Source: Triangularia verruculosa (taxonomy: Eukaryota; Ascomycota; Sordariomycetes; Sordariales; Podosporaceae). Taken from it: a stretch of 64,000 nucleotides of DNA. Numbering within the stretch: the stretch's first letter is position 1; every line of letters begins with the position of its first letter. The stretch covers positions 1-64,000 of the forward strand of contig MU864027.1 of NCBI GenBank assembly GCA_033296885.1, given 5' to 3'. The notes beneath the pieces were generated by a model, which saw only the letters and a list, made by a program, of their open reading frames with translations, searched no databases and was not told the origin of the DNA. A program made the translations under genes and the position numbers. Below are positions 22,713 to 33,351 of this stretch, piece after piece.

Positions 22713-23522
22713 GGTTTCCGAGTAAATGACAATAACAAGCAAGAATGATGGCAGTGAATTAGCAGTATATAAAATCTGATATCGACTCTTGGACGGCAGT
22801 GAGCGGCTCTCAACATGCGGGTGGGGTGTCACCCCGCATTCCGCACTGGGGAAGGGCGGGGCACAGCCGAGTTGTAGCGCGAAAGGCGAGCTGTGGGCCT
22901 TGAAATGTATGTACCTTAATTATGTGCCTTAGATGGACAACATGGTGATGTGGTGCTGTTGATACAGATGTCAGATGTGGCATTACAAGATGTTAATGCA
23001 ACGCGTTGCTGTACGCGTGACCTGGTGCTCTTCTGCGTGGTTACCTAACCGCCGAATTCGAGGAAGTCGCCGAAAGGTCCGACTTGATGGAAAGTCAGAA
23101 AGTGGCGCCTGCATGTTCGTCATCCAGTCCGGGATCCTGACAGATCTTGGCGAAGTGGCTTGCCAAGACGGGTTCGGATCGATTCGGTGTCCAATCAAAC
23201 CGCTCATAAAAAGCCACAGTGGATCGATCGGAGGAACGTTGCGATGGACCCCCGACTCTGGGTGCGCCAACGTCGCATTCAGAAGCCAAACCACCACCAC
23301 CACGCAAGCTTGATCATGGCCAGCCCGCTGCTGGTGGAGGCGCAATGCCTGCTGGCGTCACCCTCTCTACAATTATTCCTCCGAATAAGACATCTCTCTG
23401 CCTTGTAAGTGCCCGTTGCGACTCGGTGTGATAAAAGGAGCCACTAGCCCCTCGTTTCCAGCTTGTCTGGGACTGATCAAGCGATCTTTCTTCATCCCAA
23501 CACGCAATAGCTACACCTCGCA
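22713..23522. promoter_or_regulatory. shared upstream region of two divergent genes
   Basis: About 810 bp separate the start of the epoxide hydrolase (minus) and the NAD(P)-binding gene (plus), so both promoters lie here. TATATA-type sequence sits near 22768 for the minus gene and ATAAAAGG near 23431 for the plus gene. No convincing gene is present. Confidence 0.45.
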
Positions 23523-24278
23523 ATGCCCAAAACTATCCTCTTCCTCGGCGCGACAGGAGGCGTAGGCTTCTCTACCCTCCAACGATCCCTCGCTGCCGGT
23601 CACTCCTGCACAGCTCTCTGTCGCACACCCTCCACCCTCTCCTCACGTTTCCCCGCCGACGCCGACGAGAAGCTGCTGCGTATCGAGCAGGGCAATGCCC
23701 ATGACGTGGATGCCGTCCTCCGCGCCTTACTCCCACCACCGTCCTCGCCTCAGAAGACCCTGCCCGATGTGATTGTCTTCTCCATCGGGGCCTACTTCAA
23801 CCTCTCCAAAATGGGCATGGACGACGCTCGCGTTTGCGAGAATGGCATCAAGACGGTGTTGGCCGCCTTGCAAAAGGCCAGAGCGGAACACAAACTGCAG
23901 GGCAGGCCGCGAATTGTGGCCCTCAGCTCGACCGGTGTCTCCGATTTTGGGCGAGACGTTCCCTTGCTATTTGTCCCATTGTATCATGTTGCTCTCAAGG
24001 TTCCCCACAAGGACAAAAAGGCCATGGAAAATGTCCTGCTCGGCAGCGAGGAGGACTGGACTGTTGTGAGGCCAAGCTTGTTCGTCGATGGAGCCAAGGA
24101 TGGTTCCAAGCGGGAGATCAGGGCTGGCAAGGAGGACCCAGTCAAGGGACTGGTGGAGAGCACGGCGGTAGGCTACACCATCAGTAGGGAGGACGTTGGG
24201 AGGTGGATCTTTGAGAACCTTATCGAGGGGGAGAAGGCCGGAGAGTGGCTGAGGAGGATGGCTGCCATTACATACTGA
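23523..24278 (+). CDS. NAD(P)-binding Rossmann-fold protein (atypical SDR/NmrA type)
   Basis: A 251-residue intronless gene. The N-terminus has the dinucleotide-binding motif LFLGATGGVG (6-15), followed by a short-chain-reductase layout with ALSST near the middle and DWTVVRPSLFVDG later, as in NAD(P)H-binding proteins of the PF13460/NmrA group. The classic YxxxK pair is not clearly present, so activity as reductase, isomerase or redox sensor is open. It is divergent from the epoxide hydrolase and tandem-convergent with the FAD monooxygenase region. Confidence 0.8.
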   Translation: MPKTILFLGATGGVGFSTLQRSLAAGHSCTALCRTPSTLSSRFPADADEKLLRIEQGNAHDVDAVLRALLPPPSSPQKTLPDVIVFSIGAYFNLSKMGMDDARVCENGIKTVLAALQKARAEHKLQGRPRIVALSSTGVSDFGRDVPLLFVPLYHVALKVPHKDKKAMENVLLGSEEDWTVVRPSLFVDGAKDGSKREIRAGKEDPVKGLVESTAVGYTISREDVGRWIFENLIEGEKAGEWLRRMAAITY

Positions 24279-24294
24279 TCTTGGATGTCGAGTT

Positions 24295-24330
24295 CTTTTT
24301 TTGTTTTTGTTTTTGTTTTTGTTCTTGTTT
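24295..24330. repeat. (TTTTTG)n simple repeat
   Basis: A T-rich tract with regular G spacing lies just after the stop codon at 24278, in the probable 3' untranslated region. Confidence 0.8.
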
Positions 24331-24709
24331 AACCATGTCTAGATACCACCTCTTGTTACATCAATGCTCTTGGATCTTCCGATAGACTTTCAACAAATAG
24401 CACTGATATCAGCCACCATTCCGCTTAACGGTCATCCTACGCTTCCTGTGGCTTCCTATCGAGCCATGGCCTTTTTTTTCAACGGGTGCACAAAACCTTG
24501 CGTGACAGAAAGATAAAAGAGAACTTTCAACGTCCTCTGCCCATTTTAACCAGTTTCCAGACCACACAAAACCCCTACTACGCACACTACACCCCGTCGC
24601 TAGTTCCATCGAGCCAAAAGATTCACCAATACATCGCTGCCACTAGCAAAACGTCACAGTACGATCCCTACAGTCAAAAATCAACAACCACAGCCAACAG
24701 CAAGTCAAG

Positions 24710-25200
24710 ATGGCCATGGATCGATCCGTTCTCAAGGTTTTCATGGGCAGTAAGCTTGTTATCTCGACAGCTTGCGCAGTGACCTATGTCGAAAGTTCGC
24801 GCAAGACACCAGCACAAAAGGCCACCAAAGCCAACGAACCACAAAAGCAACATCGGTTCCAGCGATTCGTTCAACGACACAATCAACAGGACAGTCTTGG
24901 TGGCCACAGGTGAGTCTTGGACCACGTTGGCTTTCGCAGAGAACCAGTTGGAAGTGCTAATCAGGGCGCAAGGTTGGAGAGACGCTGATCATGGGGACCT
25001 GATGTTTGTGCGCCAAGCTGGCTGCATGGGAATTATTCGGTCATTGTATATTCGTCTGAACGGGATCATGTCAGTCCGGATTGGGAACTACTTAATACAG
25101 ACATTCACGGCTCTTTTTGCAAGGCCTACCAACAACATGGATTGCTTGTGCGACTGCCTGGAGTGATGTAAGACGGGGTATTGTTCATTGCGAATGCTAA
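24710..25200 (+). CDS. possible small two-exon gene, unrecognised
   Basis: An ATG at 24710 follows a leader of the fungal type (CAACAACCACAGCCAACAGC). The frame runs to a strong GTGAGT donor at 24910. Using the acceptor at 25099-25100 gives exons 24710-24909 and 25101-25200, together 99 residues ending TAA. No domain is recognised and the composition (basic, Gln-rich) is not diagnostic. It would end 22 bp from the convergent monooxygenase stop. It could equally be a non-coding transcript or chance. Confidence 0.25.
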
Positions 25201-25221
25201 CTCTAGACACTATCATCTGCT

Positions 25222-27129
25222 TCATCCACTTTGAGCAGGCAGCAAGAAGCCCTCGAAAAATGCTCCAAGAGACTCGGCATCCTCTAGCCTGCAAACCTTG
25301 GCAGTATCTGTTTTGGGCGATTGTCAGTCTTTAAACTTTGCTCTTTCGGAAAATAAAATAAAAGGGATACTCACAATGATCAGGCCGTACGACCACAATG
25401 GCACCCTTGGTAGGGTCCACTCCGTAAGTCGCATATGCGTGTCCATGACCAGAGTTGTAACTTTCATCATCGGCATAGATCTTGCCCAAATTCTTCATCT
25501 TCCACTTTCCTGTCACCGGTGCGAAGAACTCAGGAATCTGATCCAGCTCGGCCTTTTTCCGGTCGCCAGACGTCACCAGAATTCGGTCAATGACGCTGTC
25601 CGGGTCCGCACCGGCTGGCGTGAAGCGTTGCGCCGTTTGTGACAGTGTTGAGGAGACCTGCTCCAGTCTCGACATTGCTTCGCTCTGCGACAGGTCGCCC
25701 GAGAACACCACGACATACCACTGCCCGTCCGCCGGCAGCCCCTTGACGAGCTGCATAGCCTTGGCATCACACGACCGCACCACCTGCGCCGTGGGGAATC
25801 TCATACCGACGGTCACCTTGGACACCAGCTCCTTGTCGTGCTCTCCCATGTCGGTGATGGCAGAGGCGTCGTACTGTACAGCCTGTCCTGCCGTATACCG
25901 ACCGGCCTTTGTGAACTGCTCTGCAAAGATCTCGGGCGTAACACCATGTTCCTCGCGGTACTTGGTGTTGAACAGTTTTGTGAAGTTGCGGTCAAACTCG
26001 ATCAGTTCTGTGGCTGTTCGCTCTCGCTCGAGCACGTATGTCTCGAGGATGTCTGGCCGCGCTAGGCCCTTGAGGATCATTCCAAGCTTCCATCCGATGT
26101 TGTGACCGTCCTGCAAACTGACATTCATTCCCTGCCCGGCCTTGGGGGAGTGTGTGTGGCACGCGTCGCCCGTCAGGAAGACACGGTGATCGCGGTGGAA
26201 GAAATCGGCTCTGCGTTGGCCAATGGAGTAGGCAGACCACCAAAACGTCTCGGCAAACTCCATCTCATATGGCTGAAACACCTTGCGGGCATGGTCGTGC
26301 AGCTTGTCCAGGCTGACGTCGCTGACCTTTGTGCCTGCTGGCAGCTCCGTGTAGAAGCGAACCATGGAATCCCCTTCCCGGGGAATCAAAAGGATGTTGC
26401 CGAATTCTGAGTTGATGACTGCCTTTTTGCGGATGTCTGGGAAGTTTGTGCGAGGGTAAATGTCCATCACACCCCAGACGGCATCCGAGCTGTCGCCCAC
26501 CATCTTGAAGCCGAGTGACTTTCTGACGATGCTGTGCGCACCATCACAGCCCTATCACCAAGTCAATCTGCTGTTGACCACGCTCGCGATTCCCCAAGAA
26601 AAAAACATACCAATACGTATTTGGCCCGATAGGTCTTTTGGACACCATCTTGGACGGCATCCACTCTCACTGGGTATGACTCCAGGTCGTTGCTATCCAC
26701 ATTCTCATCCACCACCACATTCTTGACCTCAGATCCGTACTCGATTGGAGGGTTAGACCCCAAAAGCCCCGTCATCAAGGCATTGAGTCTTGCCTGGTTG
26801 AGAATGACGTGCGGCTGGTGGCTGATTTCGGTCTCCTTGTCGGCTTCGTACTTGGCCCTCTTGATACCCTCTCCGCCCTCGGGAACGGACCAGAAGGCAA
26901 TCTCCAGAACGTGATAGGCCTCCCTCAGCATCTCCTCTGCTATCCCAAACGAGTCAAAGATCTCCACGGTGCGGGTTTGCACGCCATCTGCTTGTCCTAT
27001 CTCGAGAGGTCCGTTGCGTCGTTCGAGCATCTTGTAGGGGATGTTGAAGCGGGCCAGCCATACCGCAGCGCAGAGGCCTGCTGAGCCTGAGCCCACGATG
27101 AGGACCGGAACCTTCTCTACAGACGTCAT
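25222..27129 (-). CDS. FAD-dependent phenol 2-monooxygenase-like hydroxylase
   Basis: Exons 26611-27129, 25375-26551 and 25222-25307 (introns of 59 and 67 bp) give 593 residues. The FAD Rossmann motif is GSGSAG (13-18), the DG motif of aromatic hydroxylases is GCDGAHS (174-180) and the second FAD motif is RVFLTGDACHTHSPKAGQGM (about 296-315). The C-terminal ~190 residues follow the thioredoxin-like domain of phenol hydroxylases, ending RLEDAESLGAFFEGFLLP. The enzyme would use NADPH and oxygen to hydroxylate a phenolic or related aromatic ring. The last small exon is needed to complete the C-terminus. The next genes on either side are the possible small gene and a hypothetical protein. Confidence 0.9.
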
Positions 27130-27135
27130 TGTGGG

Positions 27136-27155
27136 AGGTGTGTGTGTGTGTGTGT
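27136..27155. repeat. (GT)n microsatellite
   Basis: A GT run lies 7 bp upstream of the monooxygenase ATG, so it falls in the 5' leader or core promoter of that gene. Confidence 0.8.
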
Positions 27156-28041
27156 GCGGTGCTGAGATTGGGGATGGCTGTGAATAGAGAGTCTAGAAGG
27201 CCAAGTCAGATTGACAAGTGCAAAGATCCCGCTTATAGAGTCCGTTATGTTGGATGACCAGCTCCTGTCCAACGACTGGAAGCTCAAAATGTTCAAGTCC
27301 GCCACTGGGCCAAGACTTGCGTGCGGGTTTCCCCATCGCGTCGCGAGAAACGCCCGAGGCACGGTGACGACAGAAATGCGGAAATACCATCTGCCGGCCG
27401 GGGAGAGGGCCAACGAGACGGGGTTATCCCGATGTCCAGGACGGAGCTGGACTCTGCTGGAGCAGTGCGGGCTCCGCTTTTGCCCCGGGGAAAGGGATGG
27501 TCTCCGCTTCTTTCGTCCGGGGAAGTGCGGGCTATGGAGCGAGCTAAAAAGAACCAAGAAGCTTATGTCGGCCCGGCTGGACTCTTCCCCGCATCCATCT
27601 CGACGGCAATGCAGACGAGGGGGACAAAAATATCCCGACGTCGCACAGCTAAAGGTAACAGCAGGCCAATTGGGATGAGTGGTTTGGTCAGTCTCCTTTT
27701 TTTCTCTTTTATCTACCTATCAGGTAATCGCCCTTCTCCCGGACACCTGTAGTCTCTGCTGGTTACAGGTAGGTACCTACCTACCTATGGAATTGATGCG
27801 CGATTCTTCGACGGCGCCTGTTGTTGGCTGTCAATAGATGTCGCTCTAAAGTTCTCATGATGGGTGGCGCATCATTTGTTTCAAGCCTCACGAGCTTTAT
27901 ATTCAAAGCCTGTTATGGGCTTAGGGTTAAGCCATACACAAAACCTACCCGAGCTTGCCATGGATTTGCTCAGACAAAACTCCCCGATCCTAGCATCAAG
28001 GAATTCGGCAAGCGAAGTCACTCATACCTTACCTAAGCACC
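27156..28041. other. intergenic between divergent genes
   Basis: About 890 bp upstream of both the monooxygenase (minus) and the hypothetical gene at 28042 (plus). It holds GGTAGGTACCTACCTACCTA near 27768 and no supported gene. Confidence 0.45.
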
Positions 28042-28921
28042 ATGACGGCCGACCCAGAGACCGCAGCCACTCTGCAGGCAATTTGGGACAAGAAGAGTCC
28101 AAGTTTCAATGTCAAGTTCTCGCTGAGAAATTTGTACAGTGCATCATGGTATGCAGCCCTTCTGGTCAACACTGACGACATTCCTCGTCTCATGAGGGAA
28201 GGCTTGAATTTTACCGAAACCAATGTATGCCATGAGCTAGGGGCCGTGTGTCCAAATGCCGCTGGTAGCAAGGGTCGGCTTTTCTGGTCGCCCCGACTGG
28301 CATCCAAAGGGTTCAAGGAGCGGCCGCGTGTACTTTCTGACCCATCTGCCAGCCGATGGAGGAGAACCATTCTGGACAGCAGCACTCTTGGTTTTTGGGA
28401 AGGACCTTTTTACTGTGTCCAATTTCAGACTGGGAGACGTTTCCTTGAAAATGGTCTATCAGTGTACAGCCGTCAACAAACAAGGGGAGCTAGTATATTC
28501 ATACTCTTCGAATCCCGAGTACTGCTTTAACGCCATCTATGACGGGCTGATACTCAAGGTGATCTGGCCTGGCCACGGAAAATTTGACTCCTGGGGCTAC
28601 CATTACCAAGAAGAGGGACAGAAGCAGGTAGGTTCTTTTTATTGTGTTATCTTGTTGGCATTATCCTGCTGAAGTCTAAGGTAGGTGTACTGATCCCAAT
28701 CCAGGAGCACTCACAGTCGGCCATGCGCGCTGCCAAGTCAAAGGACATCCTATTCGATTTCCAAGTCAAACCCTCTAGATCCAGCACGATACAGAGAAAG
28801 CTCAAGGTAGGTGCCTCTGCCGATCTCGCCCTAATAAATTGGAATGATAAACTGACGGCATCATCTACGTACGCATTAGGCTTTAATATCGCGCCTTTTG
28901 GGTCAAGAATCAAAGCAATGA
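28042..28921 (+). CDS. hypothetical protein, four proposed exons
   Basis: Not recognised. The most protein-like reading switches frame near 28230-28310, so I propose exons 28042-28224, 28310-28627, 28705-28806 and 28880-28921, all GT-AG and phase-consistent, giving 214 residues. The ATG context (AGCACCATG) is good. The middle part reads as a compact beta-rich protein (YFLTHLPADGGEPFWTAALL, then LKVIWPGHGKFDSWGYHYQ). The C-terminus is basic. Intron 1 could instead start at 28237 (GTGTGT), or the frame change could be a true frameshift. It lies between the FAD monooxygenase and the repeat protein. Confidence 0.5.
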
Positions 28922-29317
28922 GTTCATCAAGCCTCCCGACTGAGACATAGGCGATGGAATCGAACTCTTTCCCAGACGGTCAGGAATGAATATACCACCG
29001 ACGTCAAATCAAGAAGAAAGAAGTCGCCCGTTCAATGTCTGCAATCCATGATGTCTTTAGCTATTGATTTTGAAGAGGTAGCTAAGGTAATTTCCCAGTC
29101 CATTGACCCCCCTGTTGTGTTCGCATGCGTCCGTTCATTTCCATTTCCATTCCCCCTCATTCCTTGCTTTCCTTGCAGCCTTATGCCTGGGCTACTGCGT
29201 GTACCTCCTAGATTGCCGGCAACATGAACTAAATATAGCTGAGTAGGTGTTCGGATCATAGTTGATGTGCGCCTCAGGCTGTGCCGGACGACATTTCCCA
29301 GCCAAAAGGCCACTGGA

Positions 29318-30163
29318 CTACCACCACCAAACAAAAGGCTTGTTGTCCCCTGCCGCTGTCCCAGAGCTCCCAGAATCGTCGAGTTTGCCCTCTTGTCGCG
29401 GCTGAGCTGTCGAGGGGTTTGAATGGCGCTGGTGATCGAAATCAGTCTCATCTTCTTGCTTGGCCACCTTTTTCAATCCGGAGTGCTGGCCGCGGCGTGC
29501 TCTCCTCTGCAATCTAGCCTCGCGCAGCTTCTCGAGGCGGCAATCCACCTGGAGGTCGCGATCCGGGTGTAGGCCGGGCTTAGGCCACTGACAGAGCTTC
29601 CGGGGCAGGCCCATGTTGGCGGCGTAGCGGCGATAATCAGCGGCAGTCCCCAAGAAGCAGCGGCCGGTGTCGATCTCAGCAGTTGGGCCGAAGACGTCGT
29701 CTGGATTGTGGCATGTTTCTTCAAATGGCGTGAAAACGATGGATCGAGGTGATTCGTTCATGTTGACATCCAGCGACGCTGGCGTGCCGCGCGCAATAGC
29801 TGATCTGGGTGATTCATCCATGTTGACCTCCAGGGACGCTGGCGTGGCGTGCTCAACCACCGACTGCGGTGACTCGTCTATGTTGACATTGAGCGATGTT
29901 TGCGTGGATGGCGGTGAGGCCTGACACTCATCTTTGTCGCTCGGGCTGTCATAAGTGGTGGCAGATGATACAGATGCGTTCAGTTGACGTGGCTCGTCCC
30001 AGCCGTCTTCCTCCCAGGAACCTGTGCAAGGGGGCGAAGGGCACCGGATAAACATGCCGAAAGCCCAATGATGTCGAAGGCCATCAAGATTTCCAGGGCC
30101 AGAGGACTTGCCCGCCAGAGGTTGCCGGTCCCCGATCGAAAGGGTTTCCATACTGATCAGCAT
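29318..30163 (-). CDS. hypothetical protein with three 20-residue tandem repeats
   Basis: A 281-residue single-exon frame. No enzyme domain is recognised. Residues 87-144 are three tandem copies of a 20-residue unit with the core SL-x-VN-x-x-ESP-x-S, so each has an SP site. After that come a Cys/Trp-containing stretch (about 150-190) and a basic region (KLREARLQRRARRGQ). The tail ends in Trp residues. Predicted disordered and possibly nuclear, but there is no direct evidence. Met5 at 30151 is an alternative start. Confidence 0.55.
   Translation of the reverse strand: MLISMETLSIGDRQPLAGKSSGPGNLDGLRHHWAFGMFIRCPSPPCTGSWEEDGWDEPRQLNASVSSATTYDSPSDKDECQASPPSTQTSLNVNIDESPQSVVEHATPASLEVNMDESPRSAIARGTPASLDVNMNESPRSIVFTPFEETCHNPDDVFGPTAEIDTGRCFLGTAADYRRYAANMGLPRKLCQWPKPGLHPDRDLQVDCRLEKLREARLQRRARRGQHSGLKKVAKQEDETDFDHQRHSNPSTAQPRQEGKLDDSGSSGTAAGDNKPFVWWW
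29732..29905 (-). repeat. coding 60-bp tandem repeat, three units
   Basis: Three consecutive units of about 60 bp encode the 20-residue repeats of the hypothetical protein. The units are diverged but in register and in frame. Confidence 0.75.
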
Positions 30164-31379
30164 GGTTGGAGAAAGCGAGATATAGGTACCAGGTATGAAT
30201 GAAGCGGTAAGATAGGTAGCAAAGCCTGAGCAAAGAAAAGCTGGATATTCGGTGTGTGTCGACGCTAGTGGGAGAGCGCAGGTCGAAGAAAGTGGGAAGA
30301 GGAAGGGAGTTGTGCCTGTGGAGGAGGGAAGAAGGGAACTGGATCAGCAATTAAATCTGAGCAGAGGTTTTATCTTAGGCAATCGAGATTCACCTAACGG
30401 ATCGTTGCTCCTTCCTTAATAGAACCCGCTTTTAATTTCTCCATTATTTACCTAGTGTTGGGATAGAGGAGCAAGGCCGTTTCGAGATCAGTGTTACTGG
30501 CTGAATAATGAGAGTCCTGCCACAAGGAGCACCGTTAGAGGGCGACTTACTGGGCCTACAGAACCTGGGTCACTGCCCCACAAACATATAAGGTACTACC
30601 TATGAGGTGAATACCTATCTAGACACCTAGGTACCTCAATTTTCACTCGCGCTGTCCTGCAACAGCCTAGTTCAGACGGTATCCCACAGCTGCCTAGGTA
30701 TCCACTCGATCGACCTCGGTGATCTTGCTGATACTTTAGAGTGGCGTTGGTCTTGAACGTGGCATGCATTTGTCTCTAGTCTGTCTTCTCTGATATCGCT
30801 GTTACCCGTGGTATTACCTATTTACATCGAAGACCTGTCGATAGCCAGTCATCGTCAGTAGTTCCGCTATTCCGCAGATGAACACGTTCCTGAGCCTCCC
30901 ACGTTTGCCTTCTTTCTACAGCCGCAAAGTACCTTAGATATCGGTCAGGCTCCATCGCTCCAAATTGAAATGTTTGTTTTGGTCTATTTGCTCCTCGGCT
31001 CCATTTCATCATAGTATTCCTTTGCGGCTCGGCGAGCATGGTTGATTGGGTGGACTCGTTTTCGGTCTTTGTCTTGCACCGCTGCTCTAGCTACCTCGGC
31101 AGCATATATTCCCACGTACCTAGGTACCTATGTTACTTTTCTTCTTTATTATCCCAAGTATGGCTCCAGTGGGTGGCGTTGGGAGATTGTGAACAATGAC
31201 TATTGTTGAGGATTCTTTGTGCTATATACCTAGGTACCTTAACCACTCTTGTCCGCTCATATGGGTTCAATTAGAAGCTTAGGTACTTCATTTCTTCGTG
31301 AAAGGGATTGAGTGTTTATGATTGGGATATAGACACTTAGCACATATCAGTGTACGATTACTCTAAGGCATCAGAGAAG
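30164..31379. other. intergenic region rich in ACCTAGGTA palindromes
   Basis: About 1.2 kb between divergent genes, without a supported gene. It has an unusual density of the CCTAGGTACC palindrome (30625-30636, near 30690, 31117-31130, 31227-31239). Confidence 0.6.
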
Positions 31380-31387
31380 TATATAAA
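31380..31387 (+). promoter_or_regulatory. TATA box of the gene at 31541
   Basis: TATATAAA lies about 155 bp before the ATG, followed by a pyrimidine-rich leader (CTCTTCCCTCCATCACATCC). Confidence 0.6.
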
Positions 31388-31540
31388 GCTTGGGAAGATC
31401 ACATCTCAGATTTGCTCTTCCCTCCATCACATCCAACATCCGAACACCAACCCCCCCACTGCAAATCCAGCCAATCTTTCTTCTTGACAAGACAGAGATA
31501 TTAGGTAACTCAGGTAAGTACCGCCCACTTCTATATCATC

Positions 31541-32824
31541 ATGTCAGCCACTGCCGGCCCCCCTGCTACCTTCAGCAGCCCGATTCTCGACAATATGGCG
31601 AAATACAACCTTGAATTCGACCCCATCATTGCCACTCCTATCTTCAAATATTTTGCTCTTATCGAGCCACTTATTTACCGCAGACGTTGCTGCAAATGCA
31701 CTAACCGTCTTGTAGATTTGGCATGGACCGCACTTCAGCGATACATTGATTCCGATATAGCCTCAGGAGTCTTCTCGGCTGACGCTGCTTACCCATCTCA
31801 CATTGTAAGCTTGGGCTGGCACTGTCATACCGATGATCCCAGAAACTCAGAGATTGACCAGAATCTCTGTGGCTGTCACGCTCTCGTCTTTTACACCACT
31901 TTCTCCGGCCCCGAGCGTCCTTTTGACGTGGTCGATGCTCTCAACGTCTACCAGTGTTTGGCCGAGAACTCATGGATTGATGAAGTCGACAGATTTATCA
32001 GCTTTCTTGGGTCCGACAAGCCTGAGGAGTGGTCAATGGATCAGCTCAAACTTTGGTCTTTCTTGGCTGGCGCTTACAGCAACTACGACGCTGTTAATGG
32101 CAGAGATGTTCCGGCCTGGCTCCTTAACCACCGCAGACTCATGAATCTCAGGCAGGAGGACATTCTGGCCCAATTTGAAGGTAACCCGGAGCTAACCACC
32201 CACGGGGACTATCGCGACCTATATAGATCAAACCACGTGGGATGCTTCCCTGTCCATACACCCCTTGGGTTGGACCGGCCAGCAGATGATCCCTTCCAAC
32301 CTTTGCTGCCTGATGACATGGAGGACCAGAGGGACACGACGACTTTTGTCTGGGCTACCCACGCCTATGCCGACCCCGCGGGCCTCCAAGCCATCCTAGC
32401 CGGCAATGGAAACAGCATCGCCTTTCCGGAAGTTCGCATGGTTGGCCCGAGTAAGGCCTATCAGCAATCAGTTGATAGAGACAACTGGTCGACCAACGTC
32501 CGAGAAAAGCTCATGGCATTCTCCCGGGAGAATGGATGGGCGGACGCTTCCCTTCAGGACTTGGCTCAAGACATCTGCCAACCATGGCGCCAGGGGCAAG
32601 ACAGAAGGAAAAGGGACAATGAGGCTCAGACTAACCCTCAAAAGGGGCCCGAAGCAGTTTCCAAGATCATGACCGAGTACTTTGACTTGTTCAGATGGTC
32701 TCTCGCTCGAGTCTTTGGTGATACCATGGAAGAGCTCCCCGAGGAGTATGTCACTGTTTCCGAGTCTGAAGGTGACTCTGATTCAGACTCTGATTCAGGC
32801 TCTGATGCTGATTCCGGTAAGTAG
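31541..32824 (+). CDS. hypothetical protein with Cys cluster and acidic Ser tail
   Basis: A 427-residue single-exon frame with codon use like real genes in the window and a TATA box upstream. There is an N-terminal region with a Cys/His-rich patch (RRRCCKC about 48-54, WHCH about 92-95, CGCH about 109-112), a middle rich in Trp, Asp and Leu with no known domain, and a C-terminal Ser/Asp run (DSDSDSDSGSDADS). The last codons overlap a perfect splice donor (GGTAAGTAG), so the gene may continue after an intron and the annotated stop may not be used. I do not recognise the family. Confidence 0.65.
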   Translation: MSATAGPPATFSSPILDNMAKYNLEFDPIIATPIFKYFALIEPLIYRRRCCKCTNRLVDLAWTALQRYIDSDIASGVFSADAAYPSHIVSLGWHCHTDDPRNSEIDQNLCGCHALVFYTTFSGPERPFDVVDALNVYQCLAENSWIDEVDRFISFLGSDKPEEWSMDQLKLWSFLAGAYSNYDAVNGRDVPAWLLNHRRLMNLRQEDILAQFEGNPELTTHGDYRDLYRSNHVGCFPVHTPLGLDRPADDPFQPLLPDDMEDQRDTTTFVWATHAYADPAGLQAILAGNGNSIAFPEVRMVGPSKAYQQSVDRDNWSTNVREKLMAFSRENGWADASLQDLAQDICQPWRQGQDRRKRDNEAQTNPQKGPEAVSKIMTEYFDLFRWSLARVFGDTMEELPEEYVTVSESEGDSDSDSDSGSDADSGK

Positions 32825-33222
32825 ATCCCCCTCCCACCCTAATATTTCATCCACGAACAGTCTTTACTGGCCTTTTCTTACTAAATACTATAACCATTGT
32901 TTCTTCTCCATCAATTCTGTCCACTTTGCCCTGCTCTGCGTGAGAACCCTAACCCTTTTCAGCCCCCTTTAACCCCTTCGCAAATCATCCTCCACCCCGT
33001 CCCAGATCATGTGTCTAGGTGTCTTCATAGACCACTTATCATATGTGAATTCGAGCGATGTTCAGGACTAGTGAGTCCCGGCAACCGGGTATTGGGAGCC
33101 GGGAGCAGGTTGATTTAGATGCCGGAAACGCTACCACCCGGTGGCACTTGGCATAAGGTACCTAGTCGCTCAAACATGCGGGGAAGGCTAGATCACCATG
33201 TACCTCGTTTTTGATACCTAGG

Positions 33223-33230
33223 TATATAAA
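33223..33230 (+). promoter_or_regulatory. TATA box of the aldo-keto reductase gene
   Basis: TATATAAA overlaps the end of a perfect TACCTAGGTA palindrome (33215-33224) and lies 122 bp before the ATG at 33352. Confidence 0.6.
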
Positions 33231-33351
33231 TACCCACTCTGCATGTAGACAATTCGCGATTCTCAGTCCATGTAGGTAGGTACCTAGACTATTCATTTCA
33301 AACAAGCTCCTTCTACTTCTCTCTCTCCCTTCTTTGGATTCCTGTGAGACC

